Shown: positions 1 to 8,409 of the stretch, piece by piece | Position numbering within the stretch: position 1 is the first letter of the stretch | How the letters are laid out: each line of letters opens with the position of its first letter | NCBI RefSeq assembly: GCF_001514125.1 | Contig: NZ_KQ948563.1 | Span: 171,443-235,442, forward strand | From: Streptomyces longwoodensis | GTDB lineage: Bacteria; Actinomycetota; Actinomycetes; Streptomycetales; Streptomycetaceae | Reading direction: 5' to 3' | Length of the DNA: 64,000 bases | Made by a program: the position numbers and the translations under genes | Notes under the pieces: generated by a model | Told to the model about the DNA's origin: nothing | Databases searched by the model: none | Seen by the model: the letters and a program-made list of their open reading frames with translations, nothing else

Positions 1-85
1 GTACGGACGGGCGCCGCCCTGCGTTCAGCCGTGCGTTCGGCCGGCCGGTGGAACCACGCGTCCCGGTGGGGCACTCTTCTCCCTC

Positions 86-2140
86 GTGGGGAGCGTTCCG
101 AACCAGGGTGTGCGGGCGGGGTCGCCGGACGACGGCGGCCACATGGTGGTGTGCGGCGACGACGGGCTCGCGCACCGCCTCGCCGCCGAACTCCGGGGCG
201 TGTACGGGGAGCAGGTCACCCTCGTCGTACCGGCCTCCGAGCGCACGGTACGGCCACCCGTCGTGGGGCGCGCCCGCGCGGTGTCGGCGGCGCTGCTCGA
301 CCGGGTGGTGAGCGCGGCCGTCAACCGGGCCGGCGGTGCCGCCAACGGCGCGGGAGGTCCCGACGCGTCCGCCGTCGGGGAGCCGGCCGCGGGCCAGAGG
401 ACGCTGGAGGCGGCCGAGCCGAGCGAGGCCGTGCTCGCCGAGGCGGGCGTGGAGCGGGCCGCCGCACTGGCGCTGGTCTACGAGGACGACGAGACCAACA
501 TCCGTGCCGCCCTCACCGCCCGGCGCCTCAACCCGCGGCTGCGGCTCGTCGTCCGGCTGTACAACCGGCGGTTGGGCCAGCACATCGAGGAACTGCTCGA
601 CCAGGCCGCCGCGTTGGCGACCGGGCACCCGGCCGGGGCGGACGCCGCCGGGACGGACGCGGCCACGACGACCGTGCTGTCCGACGCCGACACGGCCGCG
701 CCCGCGCTGGCGGCGAGCGCCGTGGTGGGCACGACCAAGGTGGTGCAGACGGACGGGCTGCTGCTGCGGGCCGTCGAGCGGGCACCGGGCGAGACGGCCG
801 GTCCGAGCCTGGCCACCCTCGCGCTGCTGTCCGTGCCGGCCAACGGAAGCACAGCGGCGGCCGACAGAAGCTCCGCGGCGGCCGACGGAGGCACAGCGGG
901 CGGCCCTTCGGCCCCGGGCGACGACCAGGGCCCCGCCCTCCTCCCCGACGCCGACGCCGTACGGTCGGCGACCGGGCGCGGGACCGTCGTGCTGGAGCAG
1001 GTGTCGTACGCACCGGAGGCCTCCTCCGGTGGGCCCCGCCGTCGGGGGCGCGGGGACGGTGGGCCATTGGGCCTGGTGTCGGGGGTCGTGTCGCGGCTGG
1101 CCTCGCTGTTCTCCCGGCAGCTGCGGTGGTCCCTCGCCGGTCTGGTGGCCTGCGTGGTCGCGCTGGCGGTGGCGCTGTGGCTGGCCACCGGCATCCACCC
1201 GCTCGGGGCGCTGTACCTGACCCTGCTCGACCTGTTCTCCATCAACGACCCGGCGGTCGGCGCGTCCACCGAACGGCAGGTCCTCCAACTGCTGTCCGGA
1301 CTGGTCGGGTTGCTGCTGCTGCCGGTGCTGCTCGCGGCGGTGCTGGAGGCGCTCGGCACGTTCCGCGGGGCCGGGGCGCTGCGGCGGCCGCCGCGCGGCA
1401 TGGGCGGGCACGTGGTGCTGCTGGGGCTGGGGAAGATCGGCACACGGGTGCTGGTCCGGCTGCGGGAGCTGGGCATCCCGGTGGTGTGCGTGGAGGCCGG
1501 GGCCGACGCGCGCGGGCTGGCCGTGGCGCGGCGGCTGCGGGTGCCGGTGGTGCTGGGGGACGTGACGCAGGAGGGGGTGCTGGAGGCCGCGAAGATCCAC
1601 CGCGCGCACGCGTTCCTCGCGGTGACCAGCTCGGACACGACGAACCTGGAGGCGGTGCTGTACGCGCGGTCCGTGCGGCCGGACCTGCGGGTGGTGCTGC
1701 GGCTGTACGACGACGACTTCGCCACGGCGGTGTACCGGACCCTGCGGGTGGCCTACCCGGGGGCGCAGACCCGCAGCCGGAGCGTGTCGCACCTCGCGGC
1801 ACCGGCGTTCGCGGGGGCGATGCTGGGCCGGCAGATCCTGGGGGCCATACCGGTCGAGCGGCGGGTGCTGCTGTTCGTGGCGCTGGAGGCCGGGGCGCAC
1901 GCGCAGCTGGCGGACAGGACGGTCGGCGAGGCGTTCCGGGCCGGGTACTGGCGGGTGCTGGCGCTGGACACGGGCGCCGGGGCGTCGGGGCTGGTGTGGG
2001 ACCTGCCCGACGACTACGTGCTGCGGGGGCGGGACCGGGTGGTACTGGCCGCGACCCGGCAGGGGCTGGCGGAGCTGCTGCGCCGCCGGGGCCGGGACAC
2101 GACGGCCCGGACGGCCGCGCCCCGCCCGCGGGTCCCCTGA
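86..2140 (+). CDS. Two-domain TrkA-N (RCK) membrane protein without a K+ filter
   Basis: About 684 residues. An N-terminal nucleotide-binding domain begins near residue 20 (VVCGDDGLAHRLAAEL). Two membrane segments lie near residues 349-369 and 402-422, and a second TrkA-N domain begins near residue 440 (GHVVLLGLGKIGTRVLVRL) and runs on through the VTSSDTTNLEAV segment. The layout is that of an RCK-gated potassium channel or transporter. However, the loop between the two membrane segments reads LTLLDLFSINDPAVG and has no TVGYG-type selectivity filter, so channel activity is doubtful. The start is uncertain: GTG at 86 is used, GTG 110 and ATG 143 are alternatives, and the frame stays open to the window edge. 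The central Ala/Gly/Asp-rich linker (about residues 250-330) is low complexity. The family assignment is firm; the ion or ligand is unknown. Confidence 0.85.
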   Translation: MGSVPNQGVRAGSPDDGGHMVVCGDDGLAHRLAAELRGVYGEQVTLVVPASERTVRPPVVGRARAVSAALLDRVVSAAVNRAGGAANGAGGPDASAVGEPAAGQRTLEAAEPSEAVLAEAGVERAAALALVYEDDETNIRAALTARRLNPRLRLVVRLYNRRLGQHIEELLDQAAALATGHPAGADAAGTDAATTTVLSDADTAAPALAASAVVGTTKVVQTDGLLLRAVERAPGETAGPSLATLALLSVPANGSTAAADRSSAAADGGTAGGPSAPGDDQGPALLPDADAVRSATGRGTVVLEQVSYAPEASSGGPRRRGRGDGGPLGLVSGVVSRLASLFSRQLRWSLAGLVACVVALAVALWLATGIHPLGALYLTLLDLFSINDPAVGASTERQVLQLLSGLVGLLLLPVLLAAVLEALGTFRGAGALRRPPRGMGGHVVLLGLGKIGTRVLVRLRELGIPVVCVEAGADARGLAVARRLRVPVVLGDVTQEGVLEAAKIHRAHAFLAVTSSDTTNLEAVLYARSVRPDLRVVLRLYDDDFATAVYRTLRVAYPGAQTRSRSVSHLAAPAFAGAMLGRQILGAIPVERRVLLFVALEAGAHAQLADRTVGEAFRAGYWRVLALDTGAGASGLVWDLPDDYVLRGRDRVVLAATRQGLAELLRRRGRDTTARTAAPRPRVP

Positions 2141-2213
2141 GGGAGCCGGCCGCCCCCGCCCGCAGGCCCCCTGAAAGGGCCGGCCCCCAGTCACCGGCCC
2201 CTCCAGCCCTCGG

Positions 2214-4031
2214 CTACTTCGGCAGATGCCGTGCCGCGAAGTCGAGTTCGAGCTTGACCTGCTTGATGCGCTCGTCCACCACCAGGGAGCCGTGCCCGGC
2301 GTCGTAGCGGTACACCTCGTGGGGCGCGCCGCGGGACTCCAGGCGCTTGACGTAGTTGTCGATCTGGCGGATGGGGCAGCGTGGGTCGTTGACGCCCGCC
2401 GAGATGTGGACGGGGGCCTTGACCTCGTCCACGTAGGTCAGCGGGGAGGAGGCCGCGAAGCGCTCGGGGACCTCCTCGGGGGTGCCGCCGAGCAGCGTGC
2501 GGTCCAGGGCCTTCAGGGCCTCCATCTCGTCGTGGTACGCCGTGACGTAGTCGGCGACCGGGACCGCGGCGATGCCCAGCGTCCAGGCGTCGGGCTGGAC
2601 ACCGAGGCCCAGCAGGGTGAGGTAGCCGCCCCAGGAGCCGCCGGTGAGCACCAGCCGGGCCGGGTCGGCGAGCCCCGAACCCACCGCCCACTCGCGCACC
2701 GCCGCGATGTCCTCCAGCTCGATCAGGCCGACGCGGTGCTTGAGCGCGTCCGTCCAGGCGCGGCCGTAGCCCGTGGAGCCGCGGTAGTTGACGCGGACCA
2801 CGGCGTACCCGTGGTCGACCCAGGCGGCCGGGGCCGCCGCGAAGGCGTCGCTGTCGTGCCAGGTGGGGCCGCCGTGGATGTCGAACACCGTGGGCAGCGG
2901 ACCCGTGGCGCCCCTCGGCCTCTGCACCAGGGCGTGGATGCGGCCGCCGGGGCCGTCCACCCACACGTCCTCCACCGGCACCGAGCCGGGGCACTTCATG
3001 CCGGGCGGGTCGAGCACCACGTCCCCCGTGGTGGAGCGCACGACGGGCGGCTCGGCGGCCGAGGACCACAGGTACTCCACGCTGCCGTCCGGGCGGGCCG
3101 TCGCCCCCGAGACGGTGCCGGGCGGGGTGGGGATGCGGGTCAGCGTGCCGTCGGCGAGGTCGTAGCGGAACAGCTCGCTGCGGGCCTCGAAGCCGTGGAC
3201 GACGAGCAGCGCGGAGCCGTCCGGGTACCACTCGGCGCTCACGTCGCCCGGCAGGTCCAGCTCCAGGTCGGTCTGCTCGCCGGTCAGCACGTCCCACACC
3301 AGCGGCTCCCAGCGGCCCCGGCGCTGGTGTCCGACGAGGAGGCGGCTGTCGCCGTCGACGGGTGCGAAGCCGAGCACGTCCAGGCCGAGCTCCTCGCGGC
3401 CGCCGTCGGTGTCGTCGAGCTCGGCGACCGTGGTGCCGTCAGGGCGCAGCACGCGCAGCGCCGAGTGCATGGCGTCGCCGTGCTCGGTGTGCTCGACCGC
3501 GATGAGCGAGCCGTCGTGGGAGAGGTCGCCGACGCCCGCCGACTCGCGGTGCCGGTACAGCTCGAACGGTGCCTCGCCCTCGCGGGCCAGGTGGAGGGTG
3601 GTGCCGTCCTCGTCGGTGGAGCGGCCGATCACCGCGGTGCGGCCGTCGCGGCTCAGGGCCAGGCCGGCCGGGTAGGACGGGTCGAGGCCGGGGGCGGCCA
3701 GCTCGTCCTCGCCGCCGGTGAAGGGCTGGCGGCGCCACACGCCGAACTCGTCGCCGTCCTTGTCGTCGAACCACCAGATCCAGGCGCCGTCCGGGGAGAG
3801 CACGCCGTCCGTGGTGCCGTTCGCCCGGTCGGTCACCTGGCGCTGCTCGCCGGTGGCGCGGTCCCACGCGTACAGCTCGTACGTCCCCGTCGCGTTCGAC
3901 ACGAACAAGGACCGGTCCGGCGCGTCCTCCGCCCAGTCGGGCAGGGACACCCTCGGCGCGCGGAAGCGCTTCTCCCAGTCCGGCATCTCCACGGTCCGCT
4001 CGGCCGCGTCCGGCCCGTTGCTCTCAGTCAT
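2214..4031 (-). CDS. S9 family (prolyl oligopeptidase-like) serine peptidase
   Basis: 605 residues. The N-terminal part is a WD/beta-propeller of repeated Asp-rich strands (for example LSPDGAWIWWFDDKDGDEFG), and the C-terminal third is an alpha/beta-hydrolase domain. The nucleophile elbow GGSWGGYL carries the catalytic Ser, DAGHGSL near the end carries the His, and the acid lies in the NDPRCPI region. HGGPTWHDSD is the oxyanion-hole HGGP signature. Family members cleave short peptides behind proline or act as acylaminoacyl peptidases in the cytoplasm; no signal peptide is visible. The start is ATG 4031 (MTESNGPD), chosen because the upstream extension (to 4091) shows no family-like sequence. 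It is divergent from the SURF1 gene. Confidence 0.93.
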   Translation of the reverse strand: MTESNGPDAAERTVEMPDWEKRFRAPRVSLPDWAEDAPDRSLFVSNATGTYELYAWDRATGEQRQVTDRANGTTDGVLSPDGAWIWWFDDKDGDEFGVWRRQPFTGGEDELAAPGLDPSYPAGLALSRDGRTAVIGRSTDEDGTTLHLAREGEAPFELYRHRESAGVGDLSHDGSLIAVEHTEHGDAMHSALRVLRPDGTTVAELDDTDGGREELGLDVLGFAPVDGDSRLLVGHQRRGRWEPLVWDVLTGEQTDLELDLPGDVSAEWYPDGSALLVVHGFEARSELFRYDLADGTLTRIPTPPGTVSGATARPDGSVEYLWSSAAEPPVVRSTTGDVVLDPPGMKCPGSVPVEDVWVDGPGGRIHALVQRPRGATGPLPTVFDIHGGPTWHDSDAFAAAPAAWVDHGYAVVRVNYRGSTGYGRAWTDALKHRVGLIELEDIAAVREWAVGSGLADPARLVLTGGSWGGYLTLLGLGVQPDAWTLGIAAVPVADYVTAYHDEMEALKALDRTLLGGTPEEVPERFAASSPLTYVDEVKAPVHISAGVNDPRCPIRQIDNYVKRLESRGAPHEVYRYDAGHGSLVVDERIKQVKLELDFAARHLPK

Positions 4032-4128
4032 GGCCCCATAGTGCCTGCTCGGACCGCCCGTGTGCTGGTCCGCTCCCCAGCCTGTGGACAACTTTCGTCA
4101 TGTACTTACCAGGAGCGTTCCCCGCCGG

Positions 4129-4240
4129 GTCCCCACCGCGTCCCCGTCGGGCCCCCACCGCGTCCCTGCCGGTGTCCCCGGCACGCCCCCACCGCGTCCC
4201 TGCCGGTGTCCCCGGCACGCCCCCACCGTGTACCCGGCAG
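4129..4240. repeat. 34-bp GC-rich tandem repeat upstream of SURF1
   Basis: Two exact 34-bp units lie at 4151-4184 and 4185-4218. Each begins GCCCCCACCGCG and ends with the hairpin-forming TGCCGGTGTCCCCGGCA. A degenerate partial unit precedes them (4129-4150) and another follows (4219-4240). Each full unit contains the inverted repeat TGCCGG/CCGGCA. The array fills the space between the divergent S9 peptidase and SURF1 starts, so it lies in a promoter or leader region. Confidence 0.85.
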
Positions 4241-4299
4241 GCCCCCGAACCCGCCCCCCGCGCCCCGGCACGGCGCGACGGCCCCGTACCGTTGAGGGC

Positions 4300-5142
4300 G
4301 TGTACCGGTTCCTGCTGACGCCCCGCTGGTGGGGGATCAACGTCTTCCTGCTGCTGGCCGTGCCGTTCTGCATCTTCATGGGGTCCTGGCAGCTGAGCCG
4401 GTTCGAGGCGCGCGTGGACGACCACCGCACCGCGCAGGCGCAGGTCTCCGAGGACCGCACCGAGGCCCCCCGCCCGCTCGCCGACATGCTGCCGGTGGAC
4501 AAGGCGACCTCGGGCAAGCGCGTCACCGCGACCGGCCGCTACGCCACCCAGCTGCTCGTGCCCGACCGCACGCTGGACGGCCGCAAGGGGTTCTACGTGC
4601 TGACCCTGCTGCGCACCGACGGCGGCAAGGCGCTCCCCGTGGTCCGGGGCTGGCTGCCGGGCACCGCCGACGCGGCCGCGGCGCCCGCCCCGCCGGCCGG
4701 CGAGGTGACCGTCACCGGCGCGCTCCAGGCGTCCGAGACGCCCGGGGACAACGGCGTGAGCGCCCGGGGCGGGCTGCCGGCCGGGCAGACCGCCGCGATC
4801 AGCGCGGCCTCGCTGGTCAACGTGGTGCCGTTCGACGTCTACGACGCCTGGGTGACGCTGGACCGGGCCGACTCGGGGATGACGGCGGTGCCCGCGACCG
4901 CGCCCGCCGGGACCGGCCTGGACCTGAAGGCGTTCCAGAACCTCGGCTACACCGGCGAGTGGTTCGTCTTCGCGGGCTTCGTGGTGTTCATGTGGTTCCG
5001 CCTGCTGCGCCGCGAGGTCGAGTTCCAGCGCGACGCGGCCCTCGGCCTGCTCCCGGAGGGGGAGGCCGGGGAACCGGCGACGGGCGAGGAGCCCGCCACC
5101 CCGGCCGCTCCCTACGACGGCGCCAGCACGCCCGTCCGGTAG
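4300..5142 (+). CDS. SURF1-family cytochrome oxidase assembly protein
   Basis: 280 residues. It has the SURF1 layout: a membrane helix at the N-terminus (INVFLLLAVPFCIFMGSWQL, with the family GxWQ signature GSWQLSRFE), a large extracytoplasmic domain, and a second helix near the C-terminus (WFVFAGFVVFMWFRLL). The conserved segment PVVRGWLPG is present. SURF1 proteins help assemble heme-copper cytochrome c oxidase (aa3). The start is GTG 4300 with TTGAGGG just upstream; the longer upstream frame is only the repeat region. The C-terminal tail after the second helix is acidic and low complexity. Confidence 0.92.
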   Translation: MYRFLLTPRWWGINVFLLLAVPFCIFMGSWQLSRFEARVDDHRTAQAQVSEDRTEAPRPLADMLPVDKATSGKRVTATGRYATQLLVPDRTLDGRKGFYVLTLLRTDGGKALPVVRGWLPGTADAAAAPAPPAGEVTVTGALQASETPGDNGVSARGGLPAGQTAAISAASLVNVVPFDVYDAWVTLDRADSGMTAVPATAPAGTGLDLKAFQNLGYTGEWFVFAGFVVFMWFRLLRREVEFQRDAALGLLPEGEAGEPATGEEPATPAAPYDGASTPVR

Positions 5143-6278
5143 ACCGTCCCGGCGCACGCGTCGGGCACCGTCGCGGTGAGGGTCGGCCCGCCGCCGTCCG
5201 GGGTGTACGCCACGGCGACGCTGCCGTCGGCCGTGCCGTCCTCGGTGAACAGCTGCGGGGAGGTGCCGTCGGTACCGGACGCGCCGGACGCGCCGGTGGA
5301 CGTGCCGCCGTTCGCCACGCCGGTCGGCTCGGTCGGGCTCGGGCTCGGTGACGAGGAGCCGCCGGAGTCGCCGCCGCCGTTCGTCGGGCAGGTCTCCGAC
5401 GGCACCCAGGCGAACCGCACGTCGTAGGCGGAGCCCGGCGTGAGGACCAGCCGGGAGACGTACAGCGACGGGTCGGGCAGGGCGGCCGCGGCGTCGCCGG
5501 AGGTGTGCTCGGTGACGCTGATCTTCGCCGGGTCGGCGGCGCCCTGCGGGGTGGTCGTCAGGGCGACCCCGCCGTCGACGGCGCAGCTCTTGGCGGAGAC
5601 GTTGGTGACGCGGAAGCCGCCGTAGACGATGCCGGCCGCGTCGGCGCCCTGGACGGCGGCGGTGGCGGAGCCGAGCTGGTCGGCGGCGCAGGCGGGGGCC
5701 TCGGCGGAGCTGGGTGCGGACGGGCCGGCGCCGCCGGCGGTGCCGGCCGCGCCGCCGTCGCCCTTGCCCTCGTCGCTGCCCTTGGTGCTGCCGTCGCCCT
5801 GGCTGCCGGTCGGGCCGCCGGAGTCGGCCCGGCCCTCGGAGCCGCCGTCGGGCTGCTTGCCCTCGCCGGTGCCGCCGTGAGCCTGGGAGGCCTGGCCGGC
5901 GATGGCGGGGTTGGCGTCGGTGCCGCCGGAGTTCGAGACGTGGATCAGGGCCGGGACGGCGGTGCCGACGAAGAGTGCCGCGGCGGCCATGCCGACGGCT
6001 GCCTGGCGCTTGCGGGCCCGGCGGGCCGGGACGGCCTTGCGCAGGTGGTCGAGGCTGCCGTCGCGCGGTTCGATGTCGGAGACCGCCTGCTGCAGCATCC
6101 GCCGCAGGGCCAGCTCGTCCGAGCCGAACCCGTCGGGGCCCTGGTCGTCGAGGTGGTGGTTCACGTGTCCGTTCCCAGCGTGCGTGTGCTTCGGGTGGCC
6201 GGCCGGGTCCATCGGCTCGTGCCACGCGTACGGTTCGTGTCGCTCATGGGAGTCGCGCCCCTCGCCGTCCTGGTTCAC
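5112..6278 (-). CDS. Membrane-anchored protein coupled to an ECF sigma factor
   Basis: 388 residues. A hydrophilic His/Asp-rich cytoplasmic part (about residues 1-90) is followed by a single membrane segment (QAAVGMAAAALFVGTAVPALIHV), a Gly/Asp/Ser-rich linker (about 120-190), and an extracytoplasmic domain with paired cysteines (CAADQL, SAKSCAVDG, SETCPTNG, PDACAGT) that resembles DUF4232. GTG 6278 overlaps the sigma-factor stop (GTGA), so the two are translationally coupled. By position and topology it may act as a regulator or sensor for that sigma factor, but I see no ZAS zinc-binding anti-sigma motif. The 3' end overlaps the SURF1 3' end by 31 nt (convergent). Confidence 0.8.
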   Translation of the reverse strand: MNQDGEGRDSHERHEPYAWHEPMDPAGHPKHTHAGNGHVNHHLDDQGPDGFGSDELALRRMLQQAVSDIEPRDGSLDHLRKAVPARRARKRQAAVGMAAAALFVGTAVPALIHVSNSGGTDANPAIAGQASQAHGGTGEGKQPDGGSEGRADSGGPTGSQGDGSTKGSDEGKGDGGAAGTAGGAGPSAPSSAEAPACAADQLGSATAAVQGADAAGIVYGGFRVTNVSAKSCAVDGGVALTTTPQGAADPAKISVTEHTSGDAAAALPDPSLYVSRLVLTPGSAYDVRFAWVPSETCPTNGGGDSGGSSSPSPSPTEPTGVANGGTSTGASGASGTDGTSPQLFTEDGTADGSVAVAYTPDGGGPTLTATVPDACAGTVYRTGVLAPS

Positions 6279-6850
6279 GCCGACGCTCCCATCGCGCCCC
6301 GCAGGGCGGCGATGCCGCGTGAGCCGTACGCCTTGACGGAGCCGAGCGAGATGCCGAGGGTCTCGGCGACCTGGGCCTCCGTCATGTCCGCGAAGTAGCG
6401 CAGCACCAGGACCTCGCGCTGGCGGCGCTGGAGGCCCTTCATCGCCTTGATCAGGGCGTCGCGCTCCAGCTGGTCGTAGGCGCCCTCCTCCGCGCTCGCC
6501 ATGTCGGGCATCGGCTTGGAGAGCAGCTTCAGGCCGAGGATGCGCCGGCGCAGCGCGGAGCGGGAGAGGTTGACGACGGTCTGGCGCAGGTACGCCAGGG
6601 TCTTCTCCGGGTCGCGGACGCGCTTGCGCGCGGAGTGGACGCGGATGAAGGCCTCCTGGACGACGTCCTCGCAGGAGGCGGTGTCGTCGAGCAGGAGGGC
6701 GGCGAGGCCGAGCAGCGAGCGGTAGTGCGCCCGGTAGGTCTCGGTGAGGTGGTCGACGGTGGTGCCGGCCGCCACGGTCTCGTCGGCGCCGTCACGCGGG
6801 CTGGGGATGCGGGCGGGCCGCGCTGCGGGCATGGGGGCGATCACCGGCAT
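6275..6850 (-). CDS. ECF-type RNA polymerase sigma factor (SigE-like family)
   Basis: About 191 residues from ATG 6850; a second ATG at 6832 is also possible and the frame stays open far upstream. Region 2 is visible as YRAHYRSLLGLAALLLDD and CEDVVQEAFIRVHS. Region 4 is visible as LQRRQREVLVLRYFADMTEAQVAETLGISLGSVKAYGSRG, with its helix-turn-helix. There is no region 3, as in ECF factors. It is translationally coupled to the downstream membrane protein. No promoter could be assigned with confidence in the 485-nt upstream gap. Confidence 0.9.
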   Translation of the reverse strand: MPVIAPMPAARPARIPSPRDGADETVAAGTTVDHLTETYRAHYRSLLGLAALLLDDTASCEDVVQEAFIRVHSARKRVRDPEKTLAYLRQTVVNLSRSALRRRILGLKLLSKPMPDMASAEEGAYDQLERDALIKAMKGLQRRQREVLVLRYFADMTEAQVAETLGISLGSVKAYGSRGIAALRGAMGASA

Positions 6851-7335
6851 GCCGCCGGGCGCCCCGGCCGCGCGGGGCCGGACGGTCCGGCGGGGCGGCC
6901 GCAAAGCGGTGCCCCGGGCCGTCGCGGGGAAGTCGAGTACCTCTGCCACGCCAGTTGGACACGCACACCCCCTCGGGGGTTGTACGCGCGATGCCCCCCT
7001 CTTGCGCGGGGTGGCACCACCCGTCTCCCCCCGGACGCCCCGGCCGGCCCGTCTCCGGCGCCGGGCAGCACAACCGACGGTGTGTCCCATGCCCTCATGC
7101 GTCCCGCTCTTCCCCTGTGTCCACCAACGATCGGGCGTCCCCACGCCCGCGACCGCGGCGCCCCCTGCGCGCCGTGGCCGTCTGCCTCCGCACCCTGGAA
7201 AGGGCGACCGCAAAGACGCTCCCCGCGCTCCGCACGGTTGCGGAGAGCGGGGAGGAAACAACCGGTGAGCAAATCCTACAAACGTTTTCGGCCCTGGCCA
7301 GGGGTTACGTGCGGCAACCCCCTGCCGGGAAACGT
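6851..7335. other. 485-nt gap upstream of the ECF sigma gene
   Basis: This gap between the asd stop and the sigma-factor start holds no convincing gene; the open frames on both strands lack family-like sequence. It contains a relatively AT-rich patch at about 7255-7300 with an AACGTTTTC core. It should contain the sigma-operon promoter, but I could not identify -35 and -10 elements with confidence. Confidence 0.5.
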
Positions 7336-8394
7336 TCACTGACGCTCAGCCACGACCAGTTCGGCGATCTGCGCGGCGTTGAGGGCGGCGCCCTTGCGCA
7401 GGTTGTCGCCGCAGGCGAAGAGCTCCAGGGCGGTCGGGTCGTCCAGGGCGCGGCGCACCCGGCCCACCCAGGTGGGGTCGGTGCCCACCACGTCGGCGGG
7501 CGTGGGGAACTCGCCGGCCTCGGGGTCGTCGCACAGCACCACCCCGGGCGCGGTGGCGATGATCTCGCGGGCCCGGCCGACGGTGACCTCGTCCTGGAAG
7601 CGGGCGTGGACGGTGAGGGAGTGCACGGTGACCACCGGCACCCGCACGCACGTCATGGCCACCGGCAGGGCGGGCAGGCCGAGGACCTTGCGGGTCCCGT
7701 CGCGGACCGCCATCTCGTCCGAGGACCAGCCGTCCGCGTGCAGCGACCCGGCCCACGGCACGACGTTCAGCGCGACCGGCTCCGGGAACGGCCCGGTGCC
7801 GTCCCCCACGGCCCTCCGCACGTCCCCGGGGCTGGTGCCCAGTTCGGTGCCGGCGACCAGGGACAGCTGCCGGCGCAGGGTGCCGACGCCGTCCCGTCCC
7901 GCGCCGCTGACCGCCTGGTACGAGGAGACCACCAGCTCGCGCAGCCCGAACTCGGCGTGCAGGGCGCCCAGGGCCACGATCATGGTCAGGGTCGTGCCGT
8001 CCGGGCCGGCCAGGATGCCGCGCGGCCGCATCCGTACGGCGTGCGGGTTGACCTCCGGCACGACGAGCGGCACCTCGGGGTCCGCGCGGAACGCGGCGGA
8101 GGTGTCGACCACGACCGCGCCGCGCGCGACGGCGACCGGCGCCCACCGGGCGGCGACCTCGTCGGGCACGGCGAACAGCGCGAGGTCGACGCCGTCGAGG
8201 GCGTCCTCGCCCAGCGCGGCCACCTCGACCTCCTCGCCGCGCACGGCCAGCTTGCGGCCGGCCGAGCGCGGCGAGGCGAGGAGACGGATCTCACCCCAGA
8301 CGTCCGCCCGGTGGGACAGGATCTGGAGCAGCACGGTCCCGACGGCGCCGGTCGCCCCCACGACCGCCAGCGTCGGACGTTGCGATGCGGGCAT
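7336..8394 (-). CDS. asd: Aspartate-semialdehyde dehydrogenase homologue lacking the catalytic Cys
   Basis: 352 residues, the usual length. The NADP-binding start VVGATGAVGTVLL, the VVPEVNPHAV segment, SSYQAVSGAGRDG (Gln160), the His in VHSL (258) and the C-terminal DNLRKGAALNAAQIAE are all family-typical. The active-site Asn-Cys-Thr motif is not: residues 130-135 read GPDGTT, so the catalytic Cys (133) is Gly (codon GGC at 7996-7998). The normally conserved EExK...E stretch reads DEMAVRDGTRKVLG, so the substrate-binding Lys and Glu are Ala229 and Gly233. DNS is changed to DTS at 97-99. The reading frame is intact. In the family the Cys forms the thioester intermediate, so the predicted enzyme is inactive on aspartyl phosphate. 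It sits directly downstream of the aspartokinase gene, as in other actinobacteria. Confidence 0.9.
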   Translation of the reverse strand: MPASQRPTLAVVGATGAVGTVLLQILSHRADVWGEIRLLASPRSAGRKLAVRGEEVEVAALGEDALDGVDLALFAVPDEVAARWAPVAVARGAVVVDTSAAFRADPEVPLVVPEVNPHAVRMRPRGILAGPDGTTLTMIVALGALHAEFGLRELVVSSYQAVSGAGRDGVGTLRRQLSLVAGTELGTSPGDVRRAVGDGTGPFPEPVALNVVPWAGSLHADGWSSDEMAVRDGTRKVLGLPALPVAMTCVRVPVVTVHSLTVHARFQDEVTVGRAREIIATAPGVVLCDDPEAGEFPTPADVVGTDPTWVGRVRRALDDPTALELFACGDNLRKGAALNAAQIAELVVAERQ

Positions 8395-8409
8395 CTGCGG
8401 TCCCGGGCG

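Noticed and set aside
31..2307. Long plus-strand frame of 758 codons overlapping the TrkA-N gene
   Set aside because: Arg/Gly/Ala-rich shadow of the real frame at 86-2140 with no domain signatures.
2226..4295. Long plus-strand frame opposite the S9 peptidase gene
   Set aside because: Antisense shadow; valine/glutamine/histidine-rich low-complexity translation and no ribosome site.
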